Part shown: piece after piece, positions 14,762-23,471 of the stretch
Layout of the letters: every line of letters starts with the position of its first letter
Position numbering within the stretch: the stretch's first letter is position 1
Assembly: GCF_024622195.1 (NCBI RefSeq)
Contig: NZ_JANKBI010000015.1
Coordinates: forward strand, 62,001-126,000
Direction: 5' to 3'
DNA: 64,000 nucleotides
From: Murimonas intestini
Lineage (GTDB): Bacteria; Bacillota; Clostridia; Lachnospirales; Lachnospiraceae
The notes under the pieces: model-generated
Database searches by the model: none
Seen by the model: the letters and a program-made list of their open reading frames with translations, nothing else
What the model was told of the DNA's origin: nothing
Translations under genes and position numbers: made by a program

Positions 14762-15073
14762 ATGTTTAACTATTATGGAGGAAAATGGAAAAGGAAACGT
14801 GAGCATATCTTAAAGCTTGATGGATACAAATGCCAGGTGGCAAAGATGTATGGGAAAGCGGAGGAGGCAAACACCGTCCATCATATCTATCCTGCGGATA
14901 TTTATCCAGAGTATGCATGGTGTGACTGGAACCTCATATCTGTAAGCCTGGCTGGACATAACAAGCTTGAGAACAGGGCTACAGGAGAGCTGACAGGACT
15001 GGGGAGGCAGCTGCAGCAGAGGACAAAGCCGGGAGTGGACTGGAGAGGGAGACGGAAAGCCCCCCTGGGTTGA
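14762..15073 (+). CDS. HNH endonuclease
   Basis: 103 residues: basic start (KWKRKREHILKLDGYKCQV), then NTVHHIYPADIYPEYAW and NLISVSLAGHNKLENRATG, the HNH fold with HH, N and H..N. GGAGG seven bases upstream. In siphophages this gene sits beside terminase and is needed for packaging-linked cleavage; same position here. Confidence 0.88.
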   Translation: MFNYYGGKWKRKREHILKLDGYKCQVAKMYGKAEEANTVHHIYPADIYPEYAWCDWNLISVSLAGHNKLENRATGELTGLGRQLQQRTKPGVDWRGRRKAPLG

Positions 15074-15147
15074 AAAAAACATTTCTAAAAATTTTCTACT
15101 GGCCAGGGTAGGTGTTTCCAACTCCGGCTAAAAAATAAAAAAGGGGG

Positions 15148-15558
15148 ATGCAGCAGAAAGAGGGTGAGGATATAGCAGCGAAAACCTATACAGGGAAAAA
15201 GAAAAAGGTATATGACACTACAGTAAAAAGCATGAAGGAACTGGGAGTTTTCAGGCAGGAATTTGACCCAACGGTACAGAGATATGCAGAACTGAGGGTA
15301 CAGTTTGAAATCCTGAATAAGCAGTTTGTTGAGGATGGATGCATCATAACAGAGGAGTATACAAACAAAGCAGGGGCTACTAATGTAAGGAAGACCGCGC
15401 TGTATCTGGCCCTGGAAACTTTACGCAAAGAACTGGCAGACCTGGAAAATATATTGGGGCTTACACCAAAGGGGCTTAAGGCCATTAAGGCAAAAGGACT
15501 TGACGGAAAGAAAGGGAGCGCTCTTGATGAAGCGCTGGCAAAGATGAGTGGAACTTAA
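15148..15558 (+). CDS. Terminase small subunit (P27 type)
   Basis: 136 residues, mainly helical: TVKSMKELGVFRQEFDPTV, then TALYLALETLRKELADLENIL and LGLTPKGLKAIKA, as in the P27-type small terminase. It recognises phage DNA for packaging. Start uncertain since AAGGGGG abuts the ATG. Overlaps the large subunit gene. Confidence 0.8.
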   Translation: MQQKEGEDIAAKTYTGKKKKVYDTTVKSMKELGVFRQEFDPTVQRYAELRVQFEILNKQFVEDGCIITEEYTNKAGATNVRKTALYLALETLRKELADLENILGLTPKGLKAIKAKGLDGKKGSALDEALAKMSGT

Positions 15559-17290
15559 AGGGAAATATGCAGAGGATGTCATGCAGTATGTCTCTGACAT
15601 TATAGCCGGGGAGAAGCTTGCGAATGAGTACTGCATAAAAGCATGTAAAAGGTTCTTGAAAGATTTAGAAAACCCAAAATATGAATTCATTCCAGGAGAT
15701 GCAGACTTTGTTATATCTATCATAGAAAATACCATATGTCACCAGCAGGGTGAGACACGGGACGGGGAAAGCTTAAGAGGGACCCCGTTCTTTTTAATGT
15801 CCTTCCATAAGTTCATTATCTATAACCTTTTAGGATTTAAGCTAAAAGGAACGAAAATAAACAGGTTCCATGAATGCCTGATCTTTATACCCAGAAAAAA
15901 TGTAAAGACGTCATTTGCCGGGGCGCTGGCCTATGCACTGGGACTGCTTTACCGGATGTCAGGGTCAAAGATCTATGTGGTGGCGGCAGCACTTAAGCAG
16001 ACAATGGAGACATTCGACTTTCTGAAATACAACATCCGAAATATGGGGGAAGAGGATGAGGAAGGCGGACATTTCCATATCATTGACAATAATAATGAAC
16101 ATTCCATAAAAGCGGAGATAAGCGGGGGAATGATGGAAATTAATGCGTTGGCAGCAAACCCGGATGTGCAGGACTCCTTTAACTGCAACATTGCCATAGC
16201 AGATGAGATACACGCGTTTAAGAAACCAAAGCAGTATACCCTCTTTAAGGATGCCATGAAAGCCTATACAAACAAATTGATGATAGGGATATCAACTGCC
16301 GGGGATGACCCGAATGGGTTCCTTGCACAGAAGGTGAAGTACTGCAAGAGGGTATTGGATGGGGAAATCGAGGATGAACAGTACTTTATATTCATCCGGG
16401 AAGCCGATCCTGTAAAGGCAGAAGACGGGAGCGAGCAGATCGATTACACGAACCCGGCTACCCATGAAATGGCTAACCCAGCATACGGGGAGTCCATAAG
16501 GCCAGAAGAAATACTGAACGATTCTATACAGGCACAGAATGACCCACAGCAGCGCAAAGACTTCCTTGCTAAATCACTAAATGTCTTCATGAGCGCGATG
16601 AACACTTATTTTGACATGGCAGTGGTGCAGGCATCGGATGAAAAATATAACTGGACGATTGAGGAACTGGCAAAGCTGCCAATCAAATGGTACGGGGGAG
16701 CCGATCTATCGAAGATGGGGGACCTCACAGGGACGGCGCTGCATGGCAGGTATAAGGATGTAGATATTGCAATCACACATGCATTTATCCCGATCGCGGT
16801 TGCCCACCAAAAGGCGGATGAAGATAACATACCGGTATTCTGGTGGGAGGAGATGGGCTGGCTGACCATGTGCAACTCAGCAGTGATCGAGTATGAGGAG
16901 CCTGTCAAATGGTACATAGCCATGAAGAAGATGGGGTTTAAGATTAAGTGGGTCGGATATGACCGCAGGTATTCAAGGGAGTTCGTTATGAAGATGAAGA
17001 AGGCGGGCTTCAAGATGCGGGACCAGTCACAGCGGTATGTGGAAAAGACAGAGGCGTTCCGGGAAGTGGAGAATAAATTCACAGAAGGGAAGTTTTATTA
17101 TCTGCATAACAAAGCATATGAGTACTGCATCAGCAATGTAAAGGCGATCGAAGATTCGGACGATTTCGTGCGGTTTGAGAAGGTGCAGCCAAATTACAGG
17201 ATAGATTTGTTTGACGCGGATATCATTGCGGCAAAACAGATGCTGATTGATATAGAAAAGAGCCAGAATGCATCAGACTGGCTGGGTTAG
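15548..17290 (+). CDS. terL: Terminase large subunit
   Basis: 580 residues. N-terminal ATPase with an altered Walker A (IPRKNVKTS, about 114-122; Val where Gly is usual) and Walker B IAIADEIHAF. The C-terminal nuclease half includes YGGADLSKMGDLTGTAL, with acidic residues for metal. Motor that cuts and packages DNA into the head. GTG start within the previous gene, so translation is probably coupled. Confidence 0.93.
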   Translation: MELKGKYAEDVMQYVSDIIAGEKLANEYCIKACKRFLKDLENPKYEFIPGDADFVISIIENTICHQQGETRDGESLRGTPFFLMSFHKFIIYNLLGFKLKGTKINRFHECLIFIPRKNVKTSFAGALAYALGLLYRMSGSKIYVVAAALKQTMETFDFLKYNIRNMGEEDEEGGHFHIIDNNNEHSIKAEISGGMMEINALAANPDVQDSFNCNIAIADEIHAFKKPKQYTLFKDAMKAYTNKLMIGISTAGDDPNGFLAQKVKYCKRVLDGEIEDEQYFIFIREADPVKAEDGSEQIDYTNPATHEMANPAYGESIRPEEILNDSIQAQNDPQQRKDFLAKSLNVFMSAMNTYFDMAVVQASDEKYNWTIEELAKLPIKWYGGADLSKMGDLTGTALHGRYKDVDIAITHAFIPIAVAHQKADEDNIPVFWWEEMGWLTMCNSAVIEYEEPVKWYIAMKKMGFKIKWVGYDRRYSREFVMKMKKAGFKMRDQSQRYVEKTEAFREVENKFTEGKFYYLHNKAYEYCISNVKAIEDSDDFVRFEKVQPNYRIDLFDADIIAAKQMLIDIEKSQNASDWLG

Positions 17291-17298
17291 GAGGAAGC

Positions 17299-18486
17299 AT
17301 GAGTAAAAAGAAGAAAGACGTAGCCAGGAGCATCAAGACAAGGGCGGAGCCTGAAAAGTTCCTGTGTACGATGGACGCCTATGAAACACTATGCTGTTCA
17401 GGATATACGAGACTGTCACAAAATCCGGAGATACAGGCGGCAGTCGGGAAGATCGCAGATCTGATCTCAAGTATGACCATCCACCTCATGTCAAACACGG
17501 ATAAGGGAGATGTCAGGATCAGAAATGAGCTATCCAAAAAAGTGGACATCACACCAAACAAATGGATGACAAGAAAGACATTCATTTCAGCAGTGGTACG
17601 GAACCTGCTCCTGGAAGGTGACGGGAATGCGGTCGTATACCCGGAGACGCAGAACGGCCTGCTGATGAACATGATCCCGCTGCGGATGGGGGCGGTATCC
17701 TATCTGGAAGACGGTTACGGGTACCTGATCGGATATGAAGGGAAGTATTTAAACCCGGATAACCTTCTCCATTTTGTCATCAACCCGGATCCAGATTATC
17801 CGTGGAAGGGAACAGGGTACAAGACCACATTAAAAGACGTTGCACACAATCTGAAGCAGGCAGCGGCCACGGAAAAAGGTTTTATGGAAAGCAAATGGAA
17901 GCCGTCTATCATTGTCAAGGTTGACGGGCTGACCGAAGAGTTTGCGAGTAAGGAAGGCAGAGGGAAGCTGCTTAAGCAGTACATAGAGACAAGCGAAGCA
18001 GGGGAACCCTGGATGATCCCGGCAGACCAGTTTGAGGTGCAGGAGGTCAGGCCGCTGTCACTGCAGGATATTGCCCTGTCTGAGTCGGTGACGCTGGATA
18101 AAAAGACAGTGGCTGCGATCCTGGGGGTGCCGGCTTTTGTGGTAGGGGCGGGTGAATTCGATAAAGATGAATGGAATAATTTCATCAAGACCAGGATCGG
18201 GACCATATGCAACGCCATAGAGCAGGAACTCACCAGGAAACTCCTGTTAAGCCCTGATTGGTATTTCCGGTTTAATGTCCGGTCCTTATATGCCTATGAC
18301 ATCAAGGAACTGGCGCAAGTAGGGGATGACCAGTATATCCGCGGTATCATGACCGGGAATGAGGTCAGGGACTGGATAGGGCTTTCACCGATGGAGGGAC
18401 TGGATGACCTTATAATCCTGGAAAACTATATCCCGCGTGGGATGATCGGGGATCAGAAAAAATTGGACAAAGGGGGTGAAGATTAA
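17299..18486 (+). CDS. Portal protein (HK97 family)
   Basis: 395 residues, typical length. Contains the landmarks of the family: YTRLSQNPEIQAAVGKIADL, LLLEGDGNAVVYP, LNPDNLLHFVINPDPD and MTGNEVRDWIGLSPMEG. Forms the ring through which DNA enters. AGGAGG upstream; the stop overlaps the next start (TAATG). Confidence 0.93.
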   Translation: MSKKKKDVARSIKTRAEPEKFLCTMDAYETLCCSGYTRLSQNPEIQAAVGKIADLISSMTIHLMSNTDKGDVRIRNELSKKVDITPNKWMTRKTFISAVVRNLLLEGDGNAVVYPETQNGLLMNMIPLRMGAVSYLEDGYGYLIGYEGKYLNPDNLLHFVINPDPDYPWKGTGYKTTLKDVAHNLKQAAATEKGFMESKWKPSIIVKVDGLTEEFASKEGRGKLLKQYIETSEAGEPWMIPADQFEVQEVRPLSLQDIALSESVTLDKKTVAAILGVPAFVVGAGEFDKDEWNNFIKTRIGTICNAIEQELTRKLLLSPDWYFRFNVRSLYAYDIKELAQVGDDQYIRGIMTGNEVRDWIGLSPMEGLDDLIILENYIPRGMIGDQKKLDKGGED

Positions 18487-19073
18487 TGGCAGACAGGAAC
18501 ATCCGGCAGTTACGGAGCATATCCTCAAAATTTGAGACCAGGGCAGAAGAATCCGGTGATCTTTATATCAGCGGATATTTTTCTGTCTTTAATTCCAATT
18601 ATGAAATATGGCCGGGGGCAACGGAAAGCGTTGCGGATTCAGCATTTGACGGGGCGCTTTCGGACGATATCCGGTGCCTGATCGATCACGAGACCAGGCT
18701 TGTGCTGGGACGGAACAAAGCAGGGACGCTGACGCTTAAGACAGACAGCCGGGGGCTATGGGGGGAAGTAAAGATCAACCCCAATGACCAGGACGCGGTG
18801 AATCTGTATGAACGGGTGAAACGTGGGGATGTAGACCAGTGCAGCTTTGGATTCGACATCCTGGATGAAGAATTCGAGGACCGCGGGGCAGAGGTACACT
18901 GGACGATCAAGAAGGTGAAACTGTATGAAGTGTCCGTGGTGACATTCCCGGCATATGAAGAGACTGGGGTAACAGCAAGAAAACAGCAGCTGCAGACAAT
19001 GAAGCAGAGAGAACATGAAGCATGGAAATCAAAAATACTTAGAAAGTTAGGAGATGAAGGGAATGGCTCTTAA
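18486..19073 (+). CDS. Prohead protease (HK97/U35 family)
   Basis: 195 residues. LIDHETRLVLGR carries the catalytic His and QCSFGFDI the Ser of the HK97-type serine protease; FPAYEETGV ends the core. Processes the capsid precursor during head maturation. Confidence 0.93.
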   Translation: MADRNIRQLRSISSKFETRAEESGDLYISGYFSVFNSNYEIWPGATESVADSAFDGALSDDIRCLIDHETRLVLGRNKAGTLTLKTDSRGLWGEVKINPNDQDAVNLYERVKRGDVDQCSFGFDILDEEFEDRGAEVHWTIKKVKLYEVSVVTFPAYEETGVTARKQQLQTMKQREHEAWKSKILRKLGDEGNGS

Positions 19074-20469
19074 AACATTATTGCTCAGAAGCAAGTTAGA
19101 TACAAAGAAAAGGACCTTGGAGACCTTAAGGGGAAAGGATGCCGAATACCAGAGAAGGGAAAAGGAATTTGAAGACGCGATCGCAGAGATGACAGAGGAC
19201 ACACCATCGGAGGACCGGAAAGAGATTGAGGACCAGGTGGAGGAGTTCGCACAAGAAAAGGATCAGTTTGAACAGGATAAAAAGAACCTGGAAAAAGAGA
19301 TCGAAGGCATTGAAGCAGAGATCAAAGAAGAGGAAGAGAGAGAGAAGCCGAAACCGGCACCGGCAGCAGGACCATCAACAGAGACAAATGAAAGGAATGG
19401 AGGAAACAAAATGGAGACAAGAAAGAAATTCTTTGGTATGGGAATACAGGAGAGGGATGCGTTCTTCCAGCGCGAGGATGTGAAGAACTTCCTGGGTGAG
19501 GTCAGAACATGCATCAAGGAAAAGAGGGCGCTGACGAATAGCGGTTTGATCATACCAGAAGTCATGCTGGAGCTGTTAAAGGAGATCGTGGAGAGAAGCT
19601 CAAAACTGCTTAAATATGTCAGCCACAGGCCGGTAGCCGGCACAGCCAGGCAGGTCATCATGGGGAGCATCCCTGAAGCGGTATGGACTGAGATGTGTGC
19701 CGCTCTGAATGAACTGGACTTGGGTTTCAACAGCCTGGAAGTGGACGGCTATAAAGTAGGTGGGTATTTTGCTGTCTGCAATGCTATCATTGAGGATAAT
19801 GATGTCAACCTGACGAGCGAGATCCTTAACGCGCTTGGGACAGCAATCGCAAAGGCCCTTGATAAAGCGATCGTATACGGCACCGGCAACAAGATGCCGC
19901 TTGGGATTGTGACAAGGTTGGCGCAGGCAGCGAAGCCGGATAATTACCCGGCCACAGGGCGGGACTGGAAGGACCTGGCAGGGACTAATATCATAACCGG
20001 GACGAACCCGGCAGGTGCAAAACTGTTTAAAGAGATCGTGGAGAAGACAGGGGCTATCGACACTGACTATGCGAATGAAAGTGTGGTATGGCTGATGTCA
20101 AAAAAGACCCATATGCACCTGCTGGCAGAGAGTATCGGGGCCAACATGAATGCCGCAATCGTGGCAGGGATGAACAATACCATGCCGGTCGTTGGAGGGG
20201 ACATCGTAGAGCTTAACTTCATCCCGGAAGGGGACATCGTATTTGGATACATGGGATTATACCTTCTGGTGGAAAGGGCCGGGACACATATTTCACAGTC
20301 TGAGCATGCAAGATTCATAGAGGACCAGACATTATTCAAAGGGACGGCACGTTACGACGGGATACCGGCAATCCCGGAGGGGTTTGCGTTATATAATGCA
20401 TCAAAGGCACCCACAACATCAGGGATCACATTCGCGGGACAGAAGGCACCTGAGGCACCAACAGAATAA
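19063..20469 (+). CDS. Major capsid protein (HK97 fold) with delta domain
   Basis: About 468 residues. The first 120 form a charged coiled coil (delta/scaffold domain) expected to be removed by the protease encoded just upstream; the remainder is an HK97-type coat (ALTNSGLIIPEVMLELL, AIAKALDKAIVYGTG, FGYMGLYLLVERAG). The ATG at 19063 is better spaced from GGAG than that at 19054. Confidence 0.92.
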   Translation: MALKTLLLRSKLDTKKRTLETLRGKDAEYQRREKEFEDAIAEMTEDTPSEDRKEIEDQVEEFAQEKDQFEQDKKNLEKEIEGIEAEIKEEEEREKPKPAPAAGPSTETNERNGGNKMETRKKFFGMGIQERDAFFQREDVKNFLGEVRTCIKEKRALTNSGLIIPEVMLELLKEIVERSSKLLKYVSHRPVAGTARQVIMGSIPEAVWTEMCAALNELDLGFNSLEVDGYKVGGYFAVCNAIIEDNDVNLTSEILNALGTAIAKALDKAIVYGTGNKMPLGIVTRLAQAAKPDNYPATGRDWKDLAGTNIITGTNPAGAKLFKEIVEKTGAIDTDYANESVVWLMSKKTHMHLLAESIGANMNAAIVAGMNNTMPVVGGDIVELNFIPEGDIVFGYMGLYLLVERAGTHISQSEHARFIEDQTLFKGTARYDGIPAIPEGFALYNASKAPTTSGITFAGQKAPEAPTE

Positions 20470-20480
20470 GGGGTAGGAAA

Positions 20481-20756
20481 ATGGATGAGGAGACAAGGCT
20501 GTCTATATTGAAGAAGGACCTACAGATGTTGACCAGCAGCAATGACGATTACCTGAGACAGCTGCTGAAACTGTCAGAACAGCTGATCAGGAGGGAAGGG
20601 ATAGAGATCACACCAGATATTGATGTACAGATGTCTGTCATCCATTATGCGGCCTACCTGTACCGGAAGCGGGCAGGAAAAGACACAGGTATGCCGCGAT
20701 TCCTGCGCTATGAATTAAATAATATCCTCTTCTCGCAGAAAGCAGGTGGAGCATGA
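20481..20756 (+). CDS. Head-tail connector (gp6-like)
   Basis: 91 residues, helical (LLKLSEQLIRREGI; VIHYAAYLYRKRAG), the size and pattern of HK97 gp6-type adaptors that follow the capsid gene. Overlaps the next gene by four bases. Confidence 0.8.
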   Translation: MDEETRLSILKKDLQMLTSSNDDYLRQLLKLSEQLIRREGIEITPDIDVQMSVIHYAAYLYRKRAGKDTGMPRFLRYELNNILFSQKAGGA

Positions 20757-21103
20757 CATTTGATGACGGTATCGTGAAAATATACGGGGTAGAAAATGCA
20801 GCAGAGCCTGGGAACAAACCAAAAGACAAGCTTGCTTATAAAGAATCATATTATTTTGGATATGAGAAAATTGGATTGACCAGGCACTACAATGCGGCAG
20901 CAGTAAAAGAAAAAGTGGATGAGGTCATCCATATACAGCAGGACCGCAGCATCCGTGCAAAGGATGTCGCAGTCATGGAAGATGGGATGCAGTGCCGGAT
21001 CACTTTTGTACAGCATGGAGAGGATGAGAACGGGATAAGAATTAGTATCCTGTCGCTGGAAAGGATAGGTGAGGTATATGGAGAAATTGAAGGCCATACG
21101 TGA
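20753..21103 (+). CDS. Head-closure-type protein
   Basis: 116 residues, beta-rich (IVKIYGVENAAE; YYFGYEKIGLTRHYN). Position after the connector and length indicate a head-closure or stopper protein; assigned by position more than sequence. Confidence 0.65.
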   Translation: MTFDDGIVKIYGVENAAEPGNKPKDKLAYKESYYFGYEKIGLTRHYNAAAVKEKVDEVIHIQQDRSIRAKDVAVMEDGMQCRITFVQHGEDENGIRISILSLERIGEVYGEIEGHT

Positions 21104-21395
21104 TGCGCTGCTGACGGTCACGAAGGAAACCTACCATTATACAAAGACAGGGGAAGCAGACAGGTACATTATCTGGGCCGAAGACGGGGAAGGGGACAGC
21201 ATCCATGCAGATGACCGGAAGGTTGAACAGGTTATAACCGGGACAGTGGATTATTATACACCGGATGACTTCGACCCGGTTTTTGACCGGATACAGAAGG
21301 CGTTAACAGAGTACGGGATCCCGTACCGGTTCAATTCCTCCCAATACGAAGATGAAACGGGCCTGATCCATCATGAGTGGGTATGGGAGGTATGA
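21078..21395 (+). CDS. Tail-completion / minor head-tail protein
   Basis: 105 residues (MEKLKAIRDALLTVTKETYH...), ends IHHEWVWEV. The ATG at 21078 follows AGGTGAGG. Gene order suggests the tail terminator family. Its frame overlaps both neighbours slightly. Confidence 0.6.
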   Translation: MEKLKAIRDALLTVTKETYHYTKTGEADRYIIWAEDGEGDSIHADDRKVEQVITGTVDYYTPDDFDPVFDRIQKALTEYGIPYRFNSSQYEDETGLIHHEWVWEV

Positions 21396-21396
21396 T

Positions 21397-21903
21397 ATGG
21401 CGAAGATAAAGGCGTCACCAGGGCTGGATGCCATGATCAAGAAATTGAATGATCTGGCAGCAAATTCACAGGAGATCACAAACCGGACGGTCTATAAAGG
21501 AGCTGAAGTTGTGGCCGATGCCATAAAGGATGCTTTAAAGATGCTGCCGGTGCAGGAGGGAGAGAACGGGCTTCCGCCTGTTGGCACTGAGAATGCACCA
21601 CTCACGGGCGTCTCAAGGAAACAGAAAGGTGATTTAATAGACAGCATGGGTATAGCCCCCATACAGGAATTCATGAAAGGGGTCACATCAACAAAAATTG
21701 GGTGGGACGGGTATGGGTCAGTGCCAACTAGAAAATACCCCAAAGGGGTGCCGAACAGTATGCTTATGAGGTCAGTGGAAAGCGGATCTTCCTTCAGGAG
21801 GAAGCACCCGACAGTCAGGCCGGCAGTGAATGCGATAAAGGGTCCGGCACTGGCGGCAATGGAAAAACAATGTAGTGAAGATATCAGAAAGATAATGAAA
21901 TAG
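21397..21903 (+). CDS. HK97 gp10-like neck/tail protein
   Basis: 168 residues: the start (LDAMIKKLNDLAANSQEITN, ...VYKGAEVVADAIKDAL) is the signature of HK97 gp10-type proteins. GGAGG five bases upstream of the chosen start. Confidence 0.8.
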   Translation: MAKIKASPGLDAMIKKLNDLAANSQEITNRTVYKGAEVVADAIKDALKMLPVQEGENGLPPVGTENAPLTGVSRKQKGDLIDSMGIAPIQEFMKGVTSTKIGWDGYGSVPTRKYPKGVPNSMLMRSVESGSSFRRKHPTVRPAVNAIKGPALAAMEKQCSEDIRKIMK

Positions 21904-21918
21904 GAGGAATAAAGACAT

Positions 21919-22488
21919 ATGGCATTTATCGGATTAGCAAAACCAACGATTGCAAGCTTAAATGTAGCAGATAACACTTATTCAGGAGGATTTGTATGCG
22001 GAAAGGCGATACAGATTGAAATATCACCACAGTACGCGGAAGGTTCCCTTTACGCAGATGACATGATGGCAGAGACGGACAAGGAGTTCAAATATGCGGA
22101 TGTCACTTTAAATACATCCACCCTCCCAGTGGAAGCACATACTCTTCTGTTCGGCCATACGGTCTCGGAAGACAAAAAGCAGGTAGGGTACAAAGGGAAG
22201 GACGCCGCTCCGTTTGTGGGGATGGGGTTTTACGTGACGGAGGTTGTGGACGGGGAAAGGAAATATGTAGCGATCTGGATGCATAAAGTTAAATTCTCTG
22301 AGAATGCGGAGACATTTAAAACGAAAGGCGACAACATTGAATACCAGACACCATCACTGGCAGGGAAAGCTGTCACAACAGATCTGGATGACTGGCAGGA
22401 ACGTAAATTATTTGAAACTCCAACAGAGGCTAACGAATGGCTGAAAGAAAAGGCGGGAATGACAACACCGGCACCAACAGGTGAGTAA
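21919..22488 (+). CDS. Major tail tube protein
   Basis: 189 residues, beta-rich (IGLAKPTIASLNVADNTYSG, ...DDMMAETDKEFKYADVTLN), length and position of siphophage tube proteins. The FGHTVSEDKKQVGYKGKD region fits the phi13-type family. Strong ribosome site (TAGGAGG). Confidence 0.88.
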   Translation: MAFIGLAKPTIASLNVADNTYSGGFVCGKAIQIEISPQYAEGSLYADDMMAETDKEFKYADVTLNTSTLPVEAHTLLFGHTVSEDKKQVGYKGKDAAPFVGMGFYVTEVVDGERKYVAIWMHKVKFSENAETFKTKGDNIEYQTPSLAGKAVTTDLDDWQERKLFETPTEANEWLKEKAGMTTPAPTGE

Positions 22489-22500
22489 GGAGGACGTGAG

Positions 22501-22920
22501 ATGATATTTGAAGAACTGAAAGAAATAGAACTGTCAGGGGAGAAGTATCCCATAAAGTGTGACCTTCTGGTGCTGGAACAGCTGCAGGAAGAATTCGGCA
22601 GTGTGGCAGATTTTGAAAATAAGCTGCTGGGTATCGAGTATTTGAAGGATGCAGAGGGGGAATACATACGTGACAAGGAGGGAAAAAGGAAAGCAAATAT
22701 TGGGATACCAGATACCAAAGCAATCAATAAAGGACTTTACCTTATGGTCAGGGAAGGCCTTGAGATAAAGGGAGGGGCAGCAGATGGGAAAACACTGTCC
22801 AGAGAAGGACTGCTGCGGAAGGTAGATAAAAGTTATACAGAAATTTCAAAGATCGTACATGAAGCATTTGCAGAATGCTTTGAGGGAAAAAACGGGAAGG
22901 CCACGCAGGGGACGAATTAG
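22501..22920 (+). CDS. Tail assembly chaperone (G-type product)
   Basis: 139 residues, placed between tail tube and tape measure as expected. Near its end is the slippery heptamer A AAA AAC (22887-22893), so part of the product is extended by a -1 shift to 23123. Confidence 0.88.
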   Translation: MIFEELKEIELSGEKYPIKCDLLVLEQLQEEFGSVADFENKLLGIEYLKDAEGEYIRDKEGKRKANIGIPDTKAINKGLYLMVREGLEIKGGAADGKTLSREGLLRKVDKSYTEISKIVHEAFAECFEGKNGKATQGTN

Positions 22921-23123
22921 AAGAAACAGACCAGACAATAGACTTTGCGTGGCTTGTGTTTATTGGGATGCAGATCGGATATAAAGAAATGGAAATCGCT
23001 CACATGTCATTTAAAAAGTGGGCAGAACTTTATGAAGCATATAAGGAGCATCATAATTTTATTATGTCGAAGGGGATATATAAAAGGCAGCAGCCGCAGA
23101 ATGATTCATTGATGGACCTCTAA
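22501..23123 (+). CDS. Tail assembly chaperone, -1 frameshift product (GT-type)
   Basis: Same start, slipping at A AAA AAC (codons AAA AAC at 22888-22893), then 76 further codons in the -1 frame ending at 23123, giving about 207 residues. The extension (FAWLVFIGMQIGYKEMEIAH, then FKKWAELYEAYKEH) has no start codon of its own. Both products normally assist tape-measure assembly. Confidence 0.88.
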
Positions 23124-23178
23124 AACCATTGAAAAACCCTGGAAATAATGGTATATTATAGGCAAAGGATGTGATAGC

Positions 23179-23385
23179 ATGAAGAAGGCTTTATGGTTTA
23201 TAATAAATTTCATCAAAAGGAATAAGCTGCTGTCTGTATGGCTGCTTATATTTATCTGTATACTGATCTGGGTACCGGGTGTAATCAAGTCATATATGGT
23301 ACTGACAGGAGTGGCAGTGATCGGCTGGTCTGTCTTTATCGGAACCTGTAAAGGCGCTGACAGATGGAGCCGGAGACGAAGATAG
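23179..23385 (+). CDS. Small two-helix membrane protein
   Basis: 68 residues, hydrophobic segments LLSVWLLIFICILIWVPGVI and VLTGVAVIGWSVFIG, basic ends. GGATGTG upstream. It lies between chaperone and tape measure, an unusual place for a membrane gene; function unknown. Confidence 0.6.
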   Translation: MKKALWFIINFIKRNKLLSVWLLIFICILIWVPGVIKSYMVLTGVAVIGWSVFIGTCKGADRWSRRRR

Positions 23386-23412
23386 TTAAAATTAAAATTA
23401 GAAATGTAAATG

Positions 23413-23471
23413 GAGATGTGCTTGTGGGCACATCTCTTTTTCTTTAGGCACCCGTGAAGGGTGCCTTTTTT
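23413..23471 (+). terminator. Two back-to-back hairpin terminators
   Basis: GAGATGTGC (23413-23421)/GCACATCTC (23428-23436) then TTTTTC, and AGGCACCC (23446-23453)/GGGTGCCT with T run (to 23471). They would attenuate transcription just before the tape measure, so tail-gene dosage may be tuned here. Confidence 0.7.
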
